DNA of 64,000 bases from Suillus spraguei (GCA_016800925.1 JABCPU010000159.1:1-64000); one strand, 5' to 3'. Positions 11,436-23,316 are shown, counted from the first letter of the stretch. Translations and numbers: made by a program. The notes: generated by a model not told the origin, from the sequence alone.

Positions 11436-13343
11436 ATGGCAAGGACGGGTCATTCCACTCACTTGACTTCCGCAGAAATAGGGCAGTCAACCACAGACAC
11501 AGAAGCTCACGGAAAACGAAATTTCGGAGTTGAAGAACTACCTTCCTGAGTGGACCGCGGCCAAAAGGGGTGAGAAGCGAGGGGTTTTCACTGCAATTGC
11601 CAGGGCAGCCAGGTTGTTTGCTCCTAAAGTCGACCAAGGACAATGGAAAAAGAGGAAGCAGGTGATGCGTCTTCGTTGTGTTGAAAAACTACAATTTTAA
11701 CATCTTATTCTTCCATCAACTCTCAGATGTATAACACTTGGTTGTTCAACAACAAGAAAAGGAAGGAAAGGAGGACATGATAAAGTATGGAGGAAATGGA
11801 CGCCTAGGATGGTGGTCTACCAGCAGAAGCGCGAAGAGGTGCTAAAGAGGATTGAGGACGAGTCCGGGGCAAAGCCGGGAGATCCCAGGATGTTCAAACA
11901 TTATCAGGGGGCTGTGAAGAGAGTCATGGCTGAATTGGACGACGACGAGTGGAGAAGGCAAAAGAAACAGCGGAAGAATGGTCAAACAGCTTTCCTCCTC
12001 CGGAGATACAAGCAGAAGTTGCTCGTAGAAGGGACCGGCATATATGGAGCACTTTTCGAAAGAGATGTGGAGGCAATGCGGGATGAGAGTTTTTGTGTTG
12101 TCAGCTTGGAAGAATGAACAGGGAGAGGTTCTGTTCGGGATGTAAGTCAATTGTGTCTGTCATCGCCGATCTTGGATCTCAATATATGTGTGCAGGCATG
12201 ATGATAATGAGGCATTAGGAGATGGGGACAGCTTCATGAAGACTAAGGACTGGGAGGACATTGAGCCAGTATGGCAGGAGTACGCCCAGGAACAGTTCGG
12301 TGAGTGTTTGAACTTTGGATGCAAGAATGAATTCGTTGATCATCACAATGATAGGTGCCGGGGCACAGGACGGAGGACGACAGGTCAAGGGAGGTCGCAA
12401 AAGAGTCAGAAAACCAGCTTTGGAACTCGACAAGATGGAAATGGGATGCCGTTGCTTCCAGACATCACGGAAACAAAACTTGAGGAGAAGAAAGCCATAG
12501 TCAGGGCGTTTCTTACATCGCACTACAGTGAGTCTTTCGTGGCAACATCTGAGCTGTTGCTGAATGCGTGGACACAGGAATATGTTCCGGGAATGACAAG
12601 GCTGTCGTGCCATGGAGTGCCCTCATACAAAGTCAGGATGACTTTGTGGCAAGAAGTATCTTCCGGCGGATATTGACCTGAAGGAGCCTTCGAAGTTGCA
12701 AACTGGGACACACGGCCTTGCTCAATTTCTGGTATGCTCAGCAGGAAACAGGAAAAGATTCAACATTTCTGTTCAAAGCATGGAAGAACAAGGATGGGGA
12801 CATGGTACCATCCGTGGTATCCGGCAAGTCGCCATCGCGTCTGACTCGTCAAGTGAGAATGCAGAAGAGTGGAACTCTCGAAGGCCCCGGATCCATCAAC
12901 CGAAGCCGAGAGTGATACCGACAGTGAAACTCATGACAAGGAGGATGACATTGATGATGACTCGGCTGATGGTCGATCCCCACTGAAGAAACCCAGACAA
13001 ATAGCACACCCATCTTCAGCACCCAAGGAGACAGAAGTTCCATGTTCAATGCTGGAGCCTCGCCCGGCCAGGCCGGCCAAGGCAGGTGCACTTTTGACAT
13101 CAGGATGGGCGACCTCCTGGCCGGGATCACTGAGGAAGTGGAAGAGAGGAACGCATCGCCGGAACCAAGGAGTATACAGGGCAAGAAAGCTGTCATTGAA
13201 CCATCCGCAAGGACCACCCGGAGTAAGTCTCAAAAGCCGGTAGAGAGTACACTTCGAGTAACCAGGGCAAGGGGAAGGAAATATGTACATATACCAAACT
13301 GCCCCCATGTTTACCACATTTTCATCATTTGTCACACTTCTTA
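11436..13343 (+). CDS. hypothetical multi-exon cargo protein, probably frameshifted
   Basis: Function unknown, but the layout resembles a protein often seen near agaricomycete transposons. Recognisable pieces in order are a helical start (ELKNYLPEWTAAKRG, about 11500), a lysine-rich piece (WLFNNKKRKERR, about 11740), and KWTPRMVVYQQKREEVL with GAKPGDPRMFKHYQGAV (11795-11920). EEWSNSFPPPEIQAEVARRR follows in another frame (11960-12020), then KDWEDIEPVWQEYAQEQF (12245-12300). Next come GMPLLPDITETKLEEKKAIV (about 12445-12505), NFWYAQQETG (about 12725), and an acidic tail with NLS-like KKPRQ. Frame changes near 11500, 11950 and 12410 lack clear introns, so it may be a decayed gene. Exon limits are approximate. 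Confidence 0.5.
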
Positions 13344-13374
13344 AAACACAGTGTCCCACTTCCAAAATGTTGAA

Positions 13375-13770
13375 TCCTAAGCACCGAGTTCCGGACTATC
13401 CTGATCACCGAGTTCCGGACGACTCCCGATCACCGAGGTCCGGCACCCAAGTATCAATCATTGGTAGTTGGTATTAGAGATTAGGGTTTGTGCATCATCT
13501 AAAATACATTGGAACTGTCATTGATATACATGAAAATTCAGTGGTTCACATGATTTAAGTATGTGAATGAAATCCAAATATCACGAAACCCGATCACCGA
13601 GTTCCGGATGAATCCCAATCACCGAGCTCCGGACCCGGGAATCAATAATTGGCTGTTGGAATGGGACAATTGGGTGTGTGCATCATCTAAAATCAATTGG
13701 AAATGTCATTGTTATACATGAAAAATTCAGTGGTGAACATGATGTAAGTATGTGAATGAATATCCAAATA
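13375..13770 (+). repeat. two direct repeats of about 200 bp
   Basis: The block starting GATCACCGAGTTCCGGA and ending TATGTGAATGAA-TCCAAATAT is present twice, at about 13381-13580 and 13590-13770. Shared segments include GTGCATCATCTAAAAT and ATTCAGTGGT. It separates two convergent cargo genes and may hold both 3' ends. No coding sense. Confidence 0.65.
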
Positions 13771-13771
13771 T

Positions 13772-14757
13772 TTACATATGGGGTTGATCATCACACTTTT
13801 CAATGAGGGTATCTAATACAAGCAGCAATTCAGAGCTCATCTGTTTGGCCCTTTGCAACCTCCGGAGGTCCATATCAGCTCTTCTGAGTTTGTCGGATGT
13901 GTCAGCCCAAGCCACTCGGAATGGTCGGTCGCCTCAGGAGTTGATGTACGGTAGGCTCCGGAAGATGGCCATGACCTGTTGGTAATGGTCCAGGCGATCC
14001 AGAATTGATTCAACTTCAAGAAAATTAGCAGAAAGATACATGATGAACAATTAAATACTCACATTCTGTTTGATCATATGACCCTAGGGGCATGAACTCC
14101 CTAAGCATGGCACGCAGGTCTTCATTGCTGAGTTCCGGTATGGGGGACTGACATTTAGGAGGTGTTGCATGTGCTTGGGACATCACATCAACAATAAAAA
14201 TGAGATTGTATGAGTGAACTCACCTGGAATTGCTATTCCTGGGATAGCCGGAGCATCAGTCTCAACATCAGCACATTCCGGTGCTTCATCACAATCAATA
14301 AGATCATCATCAGGCCCTAGGTACAAGTCCGGATCGTTGAACAAAGGCAGTTCCTCAGGCTGAGCCGGGCATAAATGATCTGGATGGATTGAATGAACAT
14401 CCAAGTTGGACTATCTAAATGTGAAGTGAGAAACCTACCAGAAACTGCATCCAAGACATCCGGAACACCTGATGACCCAGAATCATAGTCGATCTCATCA
14501 TCCGGCCCAAGGTATACATCTTCACTTGGATCTAATAAATGTCCAGTCAATTGTAAGATATACTCAAAGCAACACATACCTGATGAAATCCGGGACTCAG
14601 TCTCATCATCCGGCCCAAGGTATACATCATCAGTGCATCTGGTCCATCTCCGGGTCAATTGAGAGCTGTACTGAAAGCACAACATACCTAGTGAAATCCG
14701 GGACTCGGTTGAGTCATCCACATCCATTTGAGTTGTATTCAGTGACCGGAGGTTCAT
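13772..14757 (-). CDS. hypothetical acidic coiled-coil cargo protein with duplicated exon cassette
   Basis: No family recognised. From ATG at 14757 the protein is acidic and contains repeats of the motif D(V/L)YLGPDD. Introns at 14687-14639 and 14579-14532 flank a 59-bp exon (14638-14580), and the next exon begins with a near-identical sequence. A fourth motif copy is at about 14334-14309 (DPDLYLGPDDD). Downstream is PIPELSNEDLRAMLREFMP, and then a coiled-coil-like segment (LDRLDHYQQVMAIFRSL; DKLRRADMDLRRLQRAKQ) ending at TAA, 13774-13772. In that frame a TGA occurs at 13936-13934, so the C-terminus may be broken. It converges on the gene at 11436-13343. Confidence 0.45.
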
Positions 14758-15003
14758 AAAATCTGACTGCTGGTTGAGATCTCATGATGTCTGATCAACT
14801 GATCAAACTGATTGATAACTGATAACTTCGAAGTTCAACACATGGCTGGCAACGGCCGAAAGTTGAACCACGACCAAACAAAGACAAACAATCAACGCTT
14901 ATCAAGATTGTCCTTCAATTGTCTGGTTTCTTTTGAAACTTCATCCAAGTGATCACAGATTTCAAACTTATCTCAAGCTTTTCACATTTTCAAGTCAATC
15001 CAA

Positions 15004-17136
15004 ATGTCTACTTCAGTTGAAACCTCTTTGGCCAGTCTCAAGGCAACCACTGCTCAGATTGTGGGCATCATCGCCGGGGCTCGGCTCATGCCTGCCGGCA
15101 CTGGCCAAGCCCACCTTGCTCTGACAGCACAAGTCACTAATCTTGTGGTAAGTACCATTCATGTGTTAATTTTACTTTTGGTTTTTCTCAGATCTGGGTA
15201 GGCTGAGATTGTCCGGGAGCATGAGAAAGGGCCTTACATGCCCGGCATCATTGCATCCTGCTCCAAGGAGTTGATGAGAGTCAGGTCCATGACTCCCCGG
15301 GTGTGGCCCAACTGGCACAGCATCGGTCATGATGACCCCCGGGTGTTGAAACACTCCTGGCGCAGCAAGATTCGCGCCTGGGAGGCGTTAGGTGACCATT
15401 CAGGTGATCTCCCTGTCATGCCTAACCCTTCCATTGGCCCAATCACTGTGGACCTTCCCTCCCCACCTGTCATCGCAGCAATGTCGCTGGTTCTTCCACC
15501 CACGCCACCTCCGAGCTCCGGGACAAAGGAAAAGGTAAGGCGGTTGTTGCTGACCCAGAGCCGGAGGTGGAAGGGAGCAGGAAGAGGAAGTCCCCCATGA
15601 TGTCTGGACACTCTTCCTCACCTCCGAAGTCGGCCAAGAAGGGTCGCAAGCGGGTCAAGGCAACTCGCCATGTCAAGCAGAATGTGCTTGTGGAGTCGGA
15701 AGATGATGAAGACACAATTGTTCAGGTATGTTGTCCAGCTCATTGTTTTCATTCTCTCAATTTTCTGTAGCCTATTTCGAGTGGAGTGCCGGCGCTCAAC
15801 GTTCCCCGGCCTTCCACAATTGGTGTAGGGATGCCTCATTCCCCTCGTTCACCACGTTCCCCAAAGAAGCAATTGTTTGGTCCTGCTTCAGTAAGTAATA
15901 TTTAGTGTCCGGCACTTGGAAAAATGCTTATGTATCATCAGCTCATTGCCGGCAGTCCACCCAAGGTGATGGTGAGTCATGATCTTTGTCCGGACCTCCC
16001 GCCTGTACTTACCCATTGTCAGGCCACCTCCGGCAGTCGTCCGGAGGTTGTGGAGACCCCCCAGGCAATGTCCAGCACTCCGGCTGAGGAACCTGCAGTC
16101 ATGGATACAGGTGATATTCTCATTCCCGGCCCAGTGAGTACTCTAATGAATTCCAATGAGTCCATCAACTAATGGAACCCACAGAACAACCCCTGCCATT
16201 ATTGCACCCAGGAGAAGTGGCCCTGCGCCACTCGGTTGGACAGGAGGACCCGTGCCCATGTTTGTCGTGCGTCCGCTGCGCCACCAAGAAGATCAAATGT
16301 GTCCCAGCATCCATGGGATCCCGCCAAAACGTATTCGAGGGAAGTCAACCACCCGGCAGGCTCGCTCCAGGACACCTTCCAGAGCTCCCTCCAATGCGCC
16401 GGCTGCTTCGCAGTCCAAAGCCCGAACTCGCAGTCCAATCTCGTGGCCCCTCCGGCACTCCAGCTGTCCCTGCTGTTACCACACCCAAGGCACAGTCCCG
16501 TGGGCGCAGCAAGACAATCACTGCCCCCAAGACACCTGCACCTGCACCAGCTTGTGAGTCACCCCAATTGTCTATGACCATCTGACCTTATCTTTCACTT
16601 AGCTATTCCGTCTTCAAGCGCCCCAGTGCCTCGTCCGGCACTCGATGTGCCCATGCCGGATCTCCATTCCATGGCAATTGCGATTCGGGATGGTGCCGCT
16701 CGAATTGCTCTTCTTGAGGCTCGTGTGGCGGAGCAGGATGGTAAGATTGATTCCCTGCAATGCCTCCATGAGGGCCTTCGTCGCAAAGTCATGGACCGGC
16801 ACCCTTCATTTCCACTTCCCGACTCTCCTGTCAATGCAACCTTTTTGCTTGATCAATCCGTCCCCCTGGCCATCTCACCCTCCCATCTGCACTTGCTCCC
16901 CTCATTGACTTGGATATGGCAGGAATGGAGCCTCCATCTCCGAAAGTCCAGCCTGCATCTATCATTGAGGGTCTCATATTTGAGCTGAGCCAGATTCAGC
17001 CTGAGGGTCCACAAACGTCCGGCGAACTTGTGGACCCAGATGATCCGGGCAACCTTGTCCCAGAATATGATTCGATGATATGGATGTTGAGGTGAAGGTT
17101 GAACCCTCTGCTGATGAGGGTGAAATGGCTACATAA
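15004..17136 (+). CDS. hypothetical cargo protein with Cys cluster and coiled coil
   Basis: Not recognised beyond general features. Exon 1 starts at ATG 15004 and ends near 15148 at a GTAAGT donor. The next exons give YMPGIIASCSKELMRVRS and PRVWPNWHSIGHDDPRVLKH. A basic stretch follows (KRKSPMMSGH; KSAKKGRKRVKATRH), probably nuclear. At 16185-16310 there is a Cys-rich module, PCHYCTQEKWPCATRLDRR then CVRCATKKIKC, of the CxxC...CxxCxxxKxxC type and suggestive of zinc binding. The two halves are one base out of frame. A coiled coil lies at about 16680-16790 (ARIALLEARVAEQDGKID). The acidic tail ends at TAA 17134-17136. Nuclear, possibly DNA- or chromatin-associated; this is inference. Confidence 0.5.
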
Positions 17137-17149
17137 TTGTAGGTTCATA

Positions 17150-19750
17150 GATGTATATACAATGTTTGAATGAATGTCAGTGCTGGATGCCAAGTCCTGA
17201 CATCCGGAACTGGACAATGGAGATTCACAATTGATATTTCGCGACTTCCGGATATCCAGCTACCTGAAACACAACACACAATTTAAACAATTTGAAACAT
17301 CTCTGTCGAGTTACCTTGTGCCGGGTGCCGGGTCACATTGTGAAACACATCATTCCATATATCTGAAGTGCCGAACCCTGGACCCCAGGACCCTGGAGTT
17401 GGGACTCATCACCATGTGACAGATATCGATCCACATATTTGATGTGCTGAACCCCGAACTCCGGCACTCGGGAGTTAGAACAATATGAGGCAATACAAAG
17501 ATATTGATTTACACATGTTCAGTGCCGAACCCCGAACTCCGGCACCCGGCACTCGGGACTGGGCCGTGGAACTTATAACAATGTGAAAGATGTCGATGCA
17601 CATTTTCTATCACTGACCCCTGAACCCCGGCACCCGGGAGTGAGAAACATGTGAGGCAATACCAAGATATTGATTTACACGTTGGGAGTGCCGAACCCCG
17701 AACTCTGGCACCCGGCAGTTGGGAATCTGGACTCGGGACTCATAACCATGTGAAAGATATTGATCCACATATTTAACCACCCAACCCCGAACCCCAGCAC
17801 CCAGGAGTGAGAACATTGTGAGTCAATACAAAGATATCGATGTACACATGTTGAATGCCGAACCCCGAACTCCGGCACCCGGCACTCGGGACTCGGGACG
17901 TGGTACTCATAACACTGAGACAGATATCGATCCATATATTTTCACACCGAGCCCCGAACCCCGCCACCCGTGAGTTAGAACAATGTGAGTCAATACAAAG
18001 TTGAGTCCTGAATCACGATCACCGAGTGCTGGGTTATCATGTGAGGCAATACCATGATATTGATTTACACAAGTTGAGTGCCGAACCCCGAGCTCCGGCA
18101 CCCGGGAGTGAGCACAATGTGAGGCAACACCATGATATTTATTTACACAAGTTGAGTGCCGAACACCGAGTGCCAGGTGCCGGAGCTCGGGGTTCGGCAC
18201 TCAACTTGTGTAAATCAATATCATGGTATTGCCTCACATTGTGCTAGCTCCCGGGTGCCGGAGCTCGGGGTTCGGCACTCCACATGTGTAAATCAATATT
18301 ATGGTATTGCCTCACATTGTGCTAACTCCCGGGTGCCGGAGCTCGGGGTTCGGCAGTCAACATGTGTAAATCAATATTATGGTATTGCCTCACATTGTGC
18401 TAACTCCTGGGTGCCGGAGCTCGGGGTTCGGCAGTCAACATGTGTAAATCAATATTATGGTATTGCCTCACATTGTGCTAGCTCCCGGGTGCCGGAGCTC
18501 GGGGTTCGGCACTCAACATGTGTAAATCAATATTCTGGTATTGCCTCACATTATGCTAGCTCCCGGGTGCCGGAGCTCGGGGTTCGGCACTCAACATGTG
18601 TAAATCAATATTCTGGTATTGCCTCACATTGTGCTAGCTCCCGGGTGCCGGAGCTCGGGGTTCGGCACTCAACTTGTGTAAATCAAACTCATGGTATTGC
18701 CTCACATTGTGCTCGCTCCCAGGTGCCGGAGCTCGGGGTTCGGCACTCAACATGTGCAAATCAATATTATGGTATTGCCTCACATTGTGCTAACTCCCGG
18801 GTGCCGGAGCTCAGGGTTCGGCAGTCAAAACAATGTGAAAGTCCTCGATCCACATATTGTATGTGCCGAACCCCGAACTCCGGCACCCGGCACTCGGGAC
18901 TCGGGACTTCCGAGCTCCGGCACCCGGCACCCGGCACTCGGCACTCGGCACTCGGGACTTGGTACTCATAATGTGAAAGATCTTGAGCAACATATTGTCA
19001 GTGCTGATCCCTGAACCCCGGCACCCAGCACTCGCCACTCGGGACTCAGAACAATGTGAGGCAATAGACACCTATTGATCCACACATTCTAAGTGCCGAA
19101 CTCCAAACTCCACAATCTGGTAGTCTACTATTTAGGGGTTCGCAGTTCGGTACTCTGGCTTTTGCACTTGAGACCGAAAACAGTGTGAGGCAATAAAATG
19201 ACTTTGATCTACACATTTTTGGTAGATATCTTTTTCATCTCAAATCTTGAATCTCGAGTGCCGAACCCCAAATCCCGAAATGTGGTAGTCTACAATTTCG
19301 GGGTTCGGTCCTCGGGACTCAGACACATGTCAGGCAACAACAAAACTTTGATCCACACATTTTTGGTAGATGTCTGTTTTGTCTCAAATCTCGAGTTTCT
19401 AGTTTCTAGTTTCGGTACTCTGCACCTGCACCCGGCACTCGGCACTAGATGACTCCACACATGGACTTTAAATCTTTCACCTTGTGTGTTGTGTTTCGGG
19501 TGTCCGGGTATCTGGAATTCAGGAAATCTCTAGTTTGAATCTCCAGTTTTGAGTTCCTGGATTCGGGACTTGGTACCCGGCACTCGGCACCTCAATTATC
19601 GATGAATGTCAGACATGATGAATTCAGGTTTTTGTGCTTCAGGGTTTAGATTTTGGTGGTTGATGGTAGGTATATGCACTCATAGGGTGCATGTATCCTA
19701 TGTGTTTGATTCTCTGGTGGCTACATCAGCTGTACGTCTTTATGATACAT
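17150..19750. repeat. CpG-rich degenerate tandem repeats, right block
   Basis: Same repeat family as 5400-6780. Units of about 95-190 bp contain GTGCCGAACCCCGAACTCCG, CACCCGGCACTCGGGAC and an AT-rich GATATTGATTTACACATG segment. Orientation flips near 18180 and again near 18830. Beyond 19080 the units become more diverged (TTGATCCACACATTTTTGGTA). There is no gene here; long ORFs arise because units whose length is divisible by three stay open. Confidence 0.75.
18180..18830 (-). repeat. 78-bp tandem array, about 8 copies
   Basis: Eight near-identical 78-bp units plus a partial one (GTGCCGGAGCTCGGGGTTCG, then CACTCAACATGTGTAAATC, then TGGTATTGCCTCACATTGTG). Copies differ at one to four positions. 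The array is inverted relative to its neighbours on both sides. The 78-bp length equals 26 codons, which is why an open frame with a 26-residue repeat crosses it; I do not regard that as a protein. Confidence 0.85.
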
Positions 19751-20303
19751 ATCTAGGCCCACCCGTATATGTAATATATTTTACCTCGGCCCACCCGTCT
19801 ATGTAAAATTCCCCCACATCGGCCCACCCGTCTATGCAATAAATATTGTACTGCACCCTCGGCCCACCCGTATATGTAATATTCTCTCACCTTGGCCCAC
19901 CTGTATATGTAATATTCTCTCACCTCGGCCCACCCGTATATGTAATATTCTCTTACCTCGGCCCACCCGTCTATGCAATAATATTTGCCTTGCATCTCTC
20001 TTCAGCCCAGCTGTCTATAATATCCTACTCTACATACTACCCAGATGAGCCCACCCATCTCTGTCGGGGATTATATCCCCCTGGCCCATCCGTCAACATT
20101 AGAAATCATGTTTCCCTCGGCCCACCCGTCTCTCCCGAAAATATAAGTCTCCCGGCCCACCCGTCTCCATCGGAAATAATATTCCCCCCGGCCCATCCGT
20201 CAACATCGAGGATATACATAACCTCGGCCCATCATCCGCTGGCCCGTCTTTGACGGGATATTATGTGGGTCGGGTGACCCGTATAGTACGGAGTTTGTCA
20301 CTG
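19750..20303 (-). repeat. right terminal inverted array of the KDZ element
   Basis: More than ten units of CGGCCCACCCGTCTATGTAA type, the inverted counterpart of 2828-3310. The outer end, GACCCGTATAGTACGGAG...TCACTG, pairs with the left end at 2828. Confidence 0.75.
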
Positions 20304-22642
20304 AAGGGGCTCTAATCTTGGCAGGGGCGTAATTCTCCACTCTTTTTTCCTACAAAGAAGAAACCACTGGCTTGGGGTGATTTCGATTCTGAGATAAAAC
20401 CTTTCGCAACGTTTTCATCAATAAATTAAATGTTTTGACGGCAGCGCGTTCTTTTTCCGATAGTGGGTAGACCTTAGACGTACGAGGAGTAAAACCGGTT
20501 TAGTATCGATCCGATGATCTATACCAGGGCGTTCGGGGGGTAGTTTGTTCAATCTGTCTTTAGCAAAGACGTCTGCGAAGTTGTGCAAATAATGCGGGAC
20601 TAATTCTTCGAAGGGCTTCTTTTTCTTTTCCTTCTCATCCGTGGCGAATTCCTGAGCTTTGTTACTATATTTCGGAGGTGGAAGAGGAATCATGGAGTGA
20701 ATGGAGGATTGCTCGAGTTGGGAAGTTCCATCACGTGTTAAGGGTGTATCCATAGATACTTCCTCTATGATCCTCATGCTGGCTCCATCAGTATCGTACT
20801 CCACAAGGAATTCTCCATCTCCAAGCTCGTAAGAGGAAATTTCACGTACTTCTGGCGCATGCCAGATGTCGTGCATGGTATCGAATTGGTCATCATCCTC
20901 TGTTGGGATCAACGAGGGCACGGGTTCTTCTTTATCAGGGACTTCTTCGATTGAAGCTGAAAGGGTTTTTGGGGGAACAAAGAACTTGGATAGTTTTGGT
21001 ACGTTGGTGCTTTGCCCTGGGAGTTCTTCTTCCGTTTTTCTCTTCCCATGTTTCTGTTCTTCTATTGGCCATTGTTCAATAGGTTCTTGTCCGACCCGAT
21101 GCTCAGGTTCAGATTCATTCTTGCGCTTCTCTGCGCGGGGGATCGGTGATACTGGTCTTGGCAGTTGGACACATGGAGTGGGGTCTATAGTACGTGGCAT
21201 TCATACTTCTGGTTCTGGGTCTTCTGGGGCATTAATAGGAGAAGCGATGAAAGGTTTCGGAAGGCGGGAATGTTGCCATCTAGTGTGATGATTGAAGAGT
21301 CGGGGCAACCCATTCTTCTTTCGATCCGTATCTAGATCAATTTCGATCTCATCTGATTTCTCCGTCCGCGGAAGGATAAGTGTTTCAGCGGTCCAATCTA
21401 TGATTGGGTTCATTGCTCATAACCATGGAATTCCAAGGAGGATTTGATCTCTCCTTCCTAGTTTGGTGATATTGAATTTTCCATACATGGTTCGTTCATC
21501 GATTTTGACCACCAGAAGACAGTAGTGTGTGATTGGTCCCCCTTTTATAAGGGTTCCATCTGCCGTTGTAACTCGAAATGGTGTTTTGAGTTTTCGTTGT
21601 GTGATTTGATGGAGATTCACAAACTCCTCAGAGATGAATGTTCCTGCTGCTCCTGAATCGATAACAGCGGTGGTGTCGACGGATTTCAAGCGAGTACGCG
21701 AGTGAAGGGTGATAGGGACACGAAGTTCTTTTCTTTCACCTACAGCGCGTACAAGTCTTAGTAATACATTGGGAGAAACATATGTCGAGTCTTTGTTTCT
21801 CCAGGTTAAAAATCCTCAACAATCCGTCTCACGGTTTCTTCATCTTCTTCGTCTCCTTTGACTTCGGTTTGTCGGAGCGGAGTCTTCTTCTTTCTTTCAG
21901 GACAATTATGAAGACAATGTCCTGACTTCTTGCATCCGAAGCATTGCCCTTTCTTCATGCATTCAGATCTCTCCATATCAGAGATTCGATCTATGACCAT
22001 TGCATTGGAATCACGGTTCGGAATATACCGTGCATTTCCGTAGTTCTTCTTCTTCTGTTGTGGAACATGACGTGTCCTCATGGCTTGAAGCCAATGATGG
22101 GCGTTGTCAATAGCAATGCATTGCAACACAACTTCTCTGAATATTTCGGAGACATCTCCTGTATTGAAAAGCTTTGTAAGGATACCCCAATTAAGGCCGT
22201 CTTGGAAGAACTGAATCTTCGTTGCATTGTCGGTGATCTGAGCTTTAGCTGCAAGTGCCTCGAAATCAGCGACATAGGTGTGGAGATCTCCAGTTCCTTG
22301 TTTGAGATCTCTGAGTCTTGTGAGCGCAGTTCCTTTGGTATCCACTGGTTCGAATGCTTCTTTGAAGCTCTTCATAAAATCCACCATCGTCCCATAACCA
22401 ACTTTTTGTCCAGAAGTGTCAGTAGATTGGGCGTGTTCAAGGAACTGTTCTTTCCAAGATTTGGCGTTCCTTTCGGTCATAAAGGATGTTATGTAGATGA
22501 TCTTCTGTTTGTCGGTGGTGTAAAGCTTTTCATTGATGTCAAAGTGCAAATTGCATGACTGGATAAACTCACGAGAGTTATCACGATCTCCATCAAAACC
22601 AATCGGTTGACCGATCTTGTATTCAAATTCTTTGGTCGACAT
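20304..22642 (-). pseudogene. gypsy gag-protease-RT start
   Basis: Reading the minus strand from ATG 22642, gag runs 278 residues to 21806 and ends after a CCHC knuckle (CFGCKKSGHCLHNC). Next come a pepsin-like protease core with the DSGA active site (VIDSGAAGTFISEEF, about 21660) and the LLGIPWL strand, followed by a TGA stop. After a proline- and acid-rich spacer, the start of RT is present (HYLHNFADVFAKDRLNKLPP at about 20590; then FFFVGKK and LRPCQD in another frame). It stops at 20304 where the KDZ terminus begins. Gag is intact, but pol is broken by at least two stops or frame changes and truncated. Confidence 0.85.
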
Positions 22643-22842
22643 GGTTGATGATTCTTCTGATGAGTTATACTTTCTCGATGCCTACACGCGCTGTCTTGCT
22701 GTCCGTCAGGGCTTTTCTTCTGTCAGGGGGTTCCTCTTGACAATCTGCTCAGCGTACACGTACGCTAGTCTGCTGATCTAGGCGATCAGGGTTCAGGGTC
22801 GAAGACTGGATAGTCGACGATCAAAATAGGACTTTAATCTTT

Positions 22843-23316
22843 TGTTACGAACTGGGGTGGCGTCACCAGCGACAGTGAAAAGACACAGACGGTCTGCTGG
22901 GAAGTTCCTACAATGCCCAAAAGAGGACGAGGTGAAAGTACAAGGAACGCGTTCCAAGTACGATCAAGGGTTCAGCCTCAAAGACAAGTCTAAGAGGTAT
23001 CCGCGAGAATAGAGACTAAGGCTAAGGAGTGCTTAGACTTAGAGACGATTCAAGACGACTTAGGTTGGAGACCTAAGCGAAGGAGATTCCAGGTAAAACC
23101 CAGTAAGATTAAAGTGAAGAATCTACTACAAGTACACCATGCTTAAATAGGTCAATATGTGCGCACGGACCAAGAGAGACGTGAGAATGTAAGTGCGTAT
23201 CCAAAGAAGGAAGGCAACTATAGTACAGATGCGTTGAGCATATGAGTCAGAGTCAAGTTACGTAATATACAAGGTAAATGAGTAGAAAATGAATAGGGGC
23301 ACGTACGATTGTAACA
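22843..23316 (-). repeat. gypsy LTR, copy 2 (minus orientation)
   Basis: A 474-bp LTR with ends TGTTAC...GTAACA. It is the 5' LTR of the minus-strand gag at 22642; the leader between them (22643-22842) is free of genes and matches 201-375. On its other side, integrase sequence of the opposite orientation begins immediately. Confidence 0.85.

Larger units (their letters stand above)
2828..20303. mobile_element. KDZ-type DNA transposon carrying TET/JBP and cargo genes
   Basis: The boundaries are an inverted pair: CAGTGA...CTCCGTATTATACG at 2828 and its reverse complement, ending TCACTG at 20298-20303. Each is followed inward by about 0.5 kb of matching arrays based on GGGTGGGCC. Inside are a KDZ transposase, a TET/JBP dioxygenase and four unknown ORFs, embedded in CpG-rich repeats. 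KDZ elements linked to TET/JBP genes are established in basidiomycete genomes. I could not find a target-site duplication, and the flanking gypsy pieces are in opposite orientation, so the locus was rearranged or the outer ends are only approximate. Several of its genes carry frame breaks, so the copy is probably non-autonomous today. Confidence 0.75.

Noticed and set aside
18180..18830. CRISPR-like array
   Set aside because: Repeats are contiguous with no unique spacers, and the genome is eukaryotic.
18156..18971. 271-codon ORF with a 26-residue repeat
   Set aside because: It arises from a 78-bp repeat array whose length is a multiple of three; units are noncoding and occur in both orientations.
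20866..22558. Plus-strand ORFs across the gypsy gag-protease region
   Set aside because: Antisense shadows of the minus-strand gag and protease, which show clear motifs.
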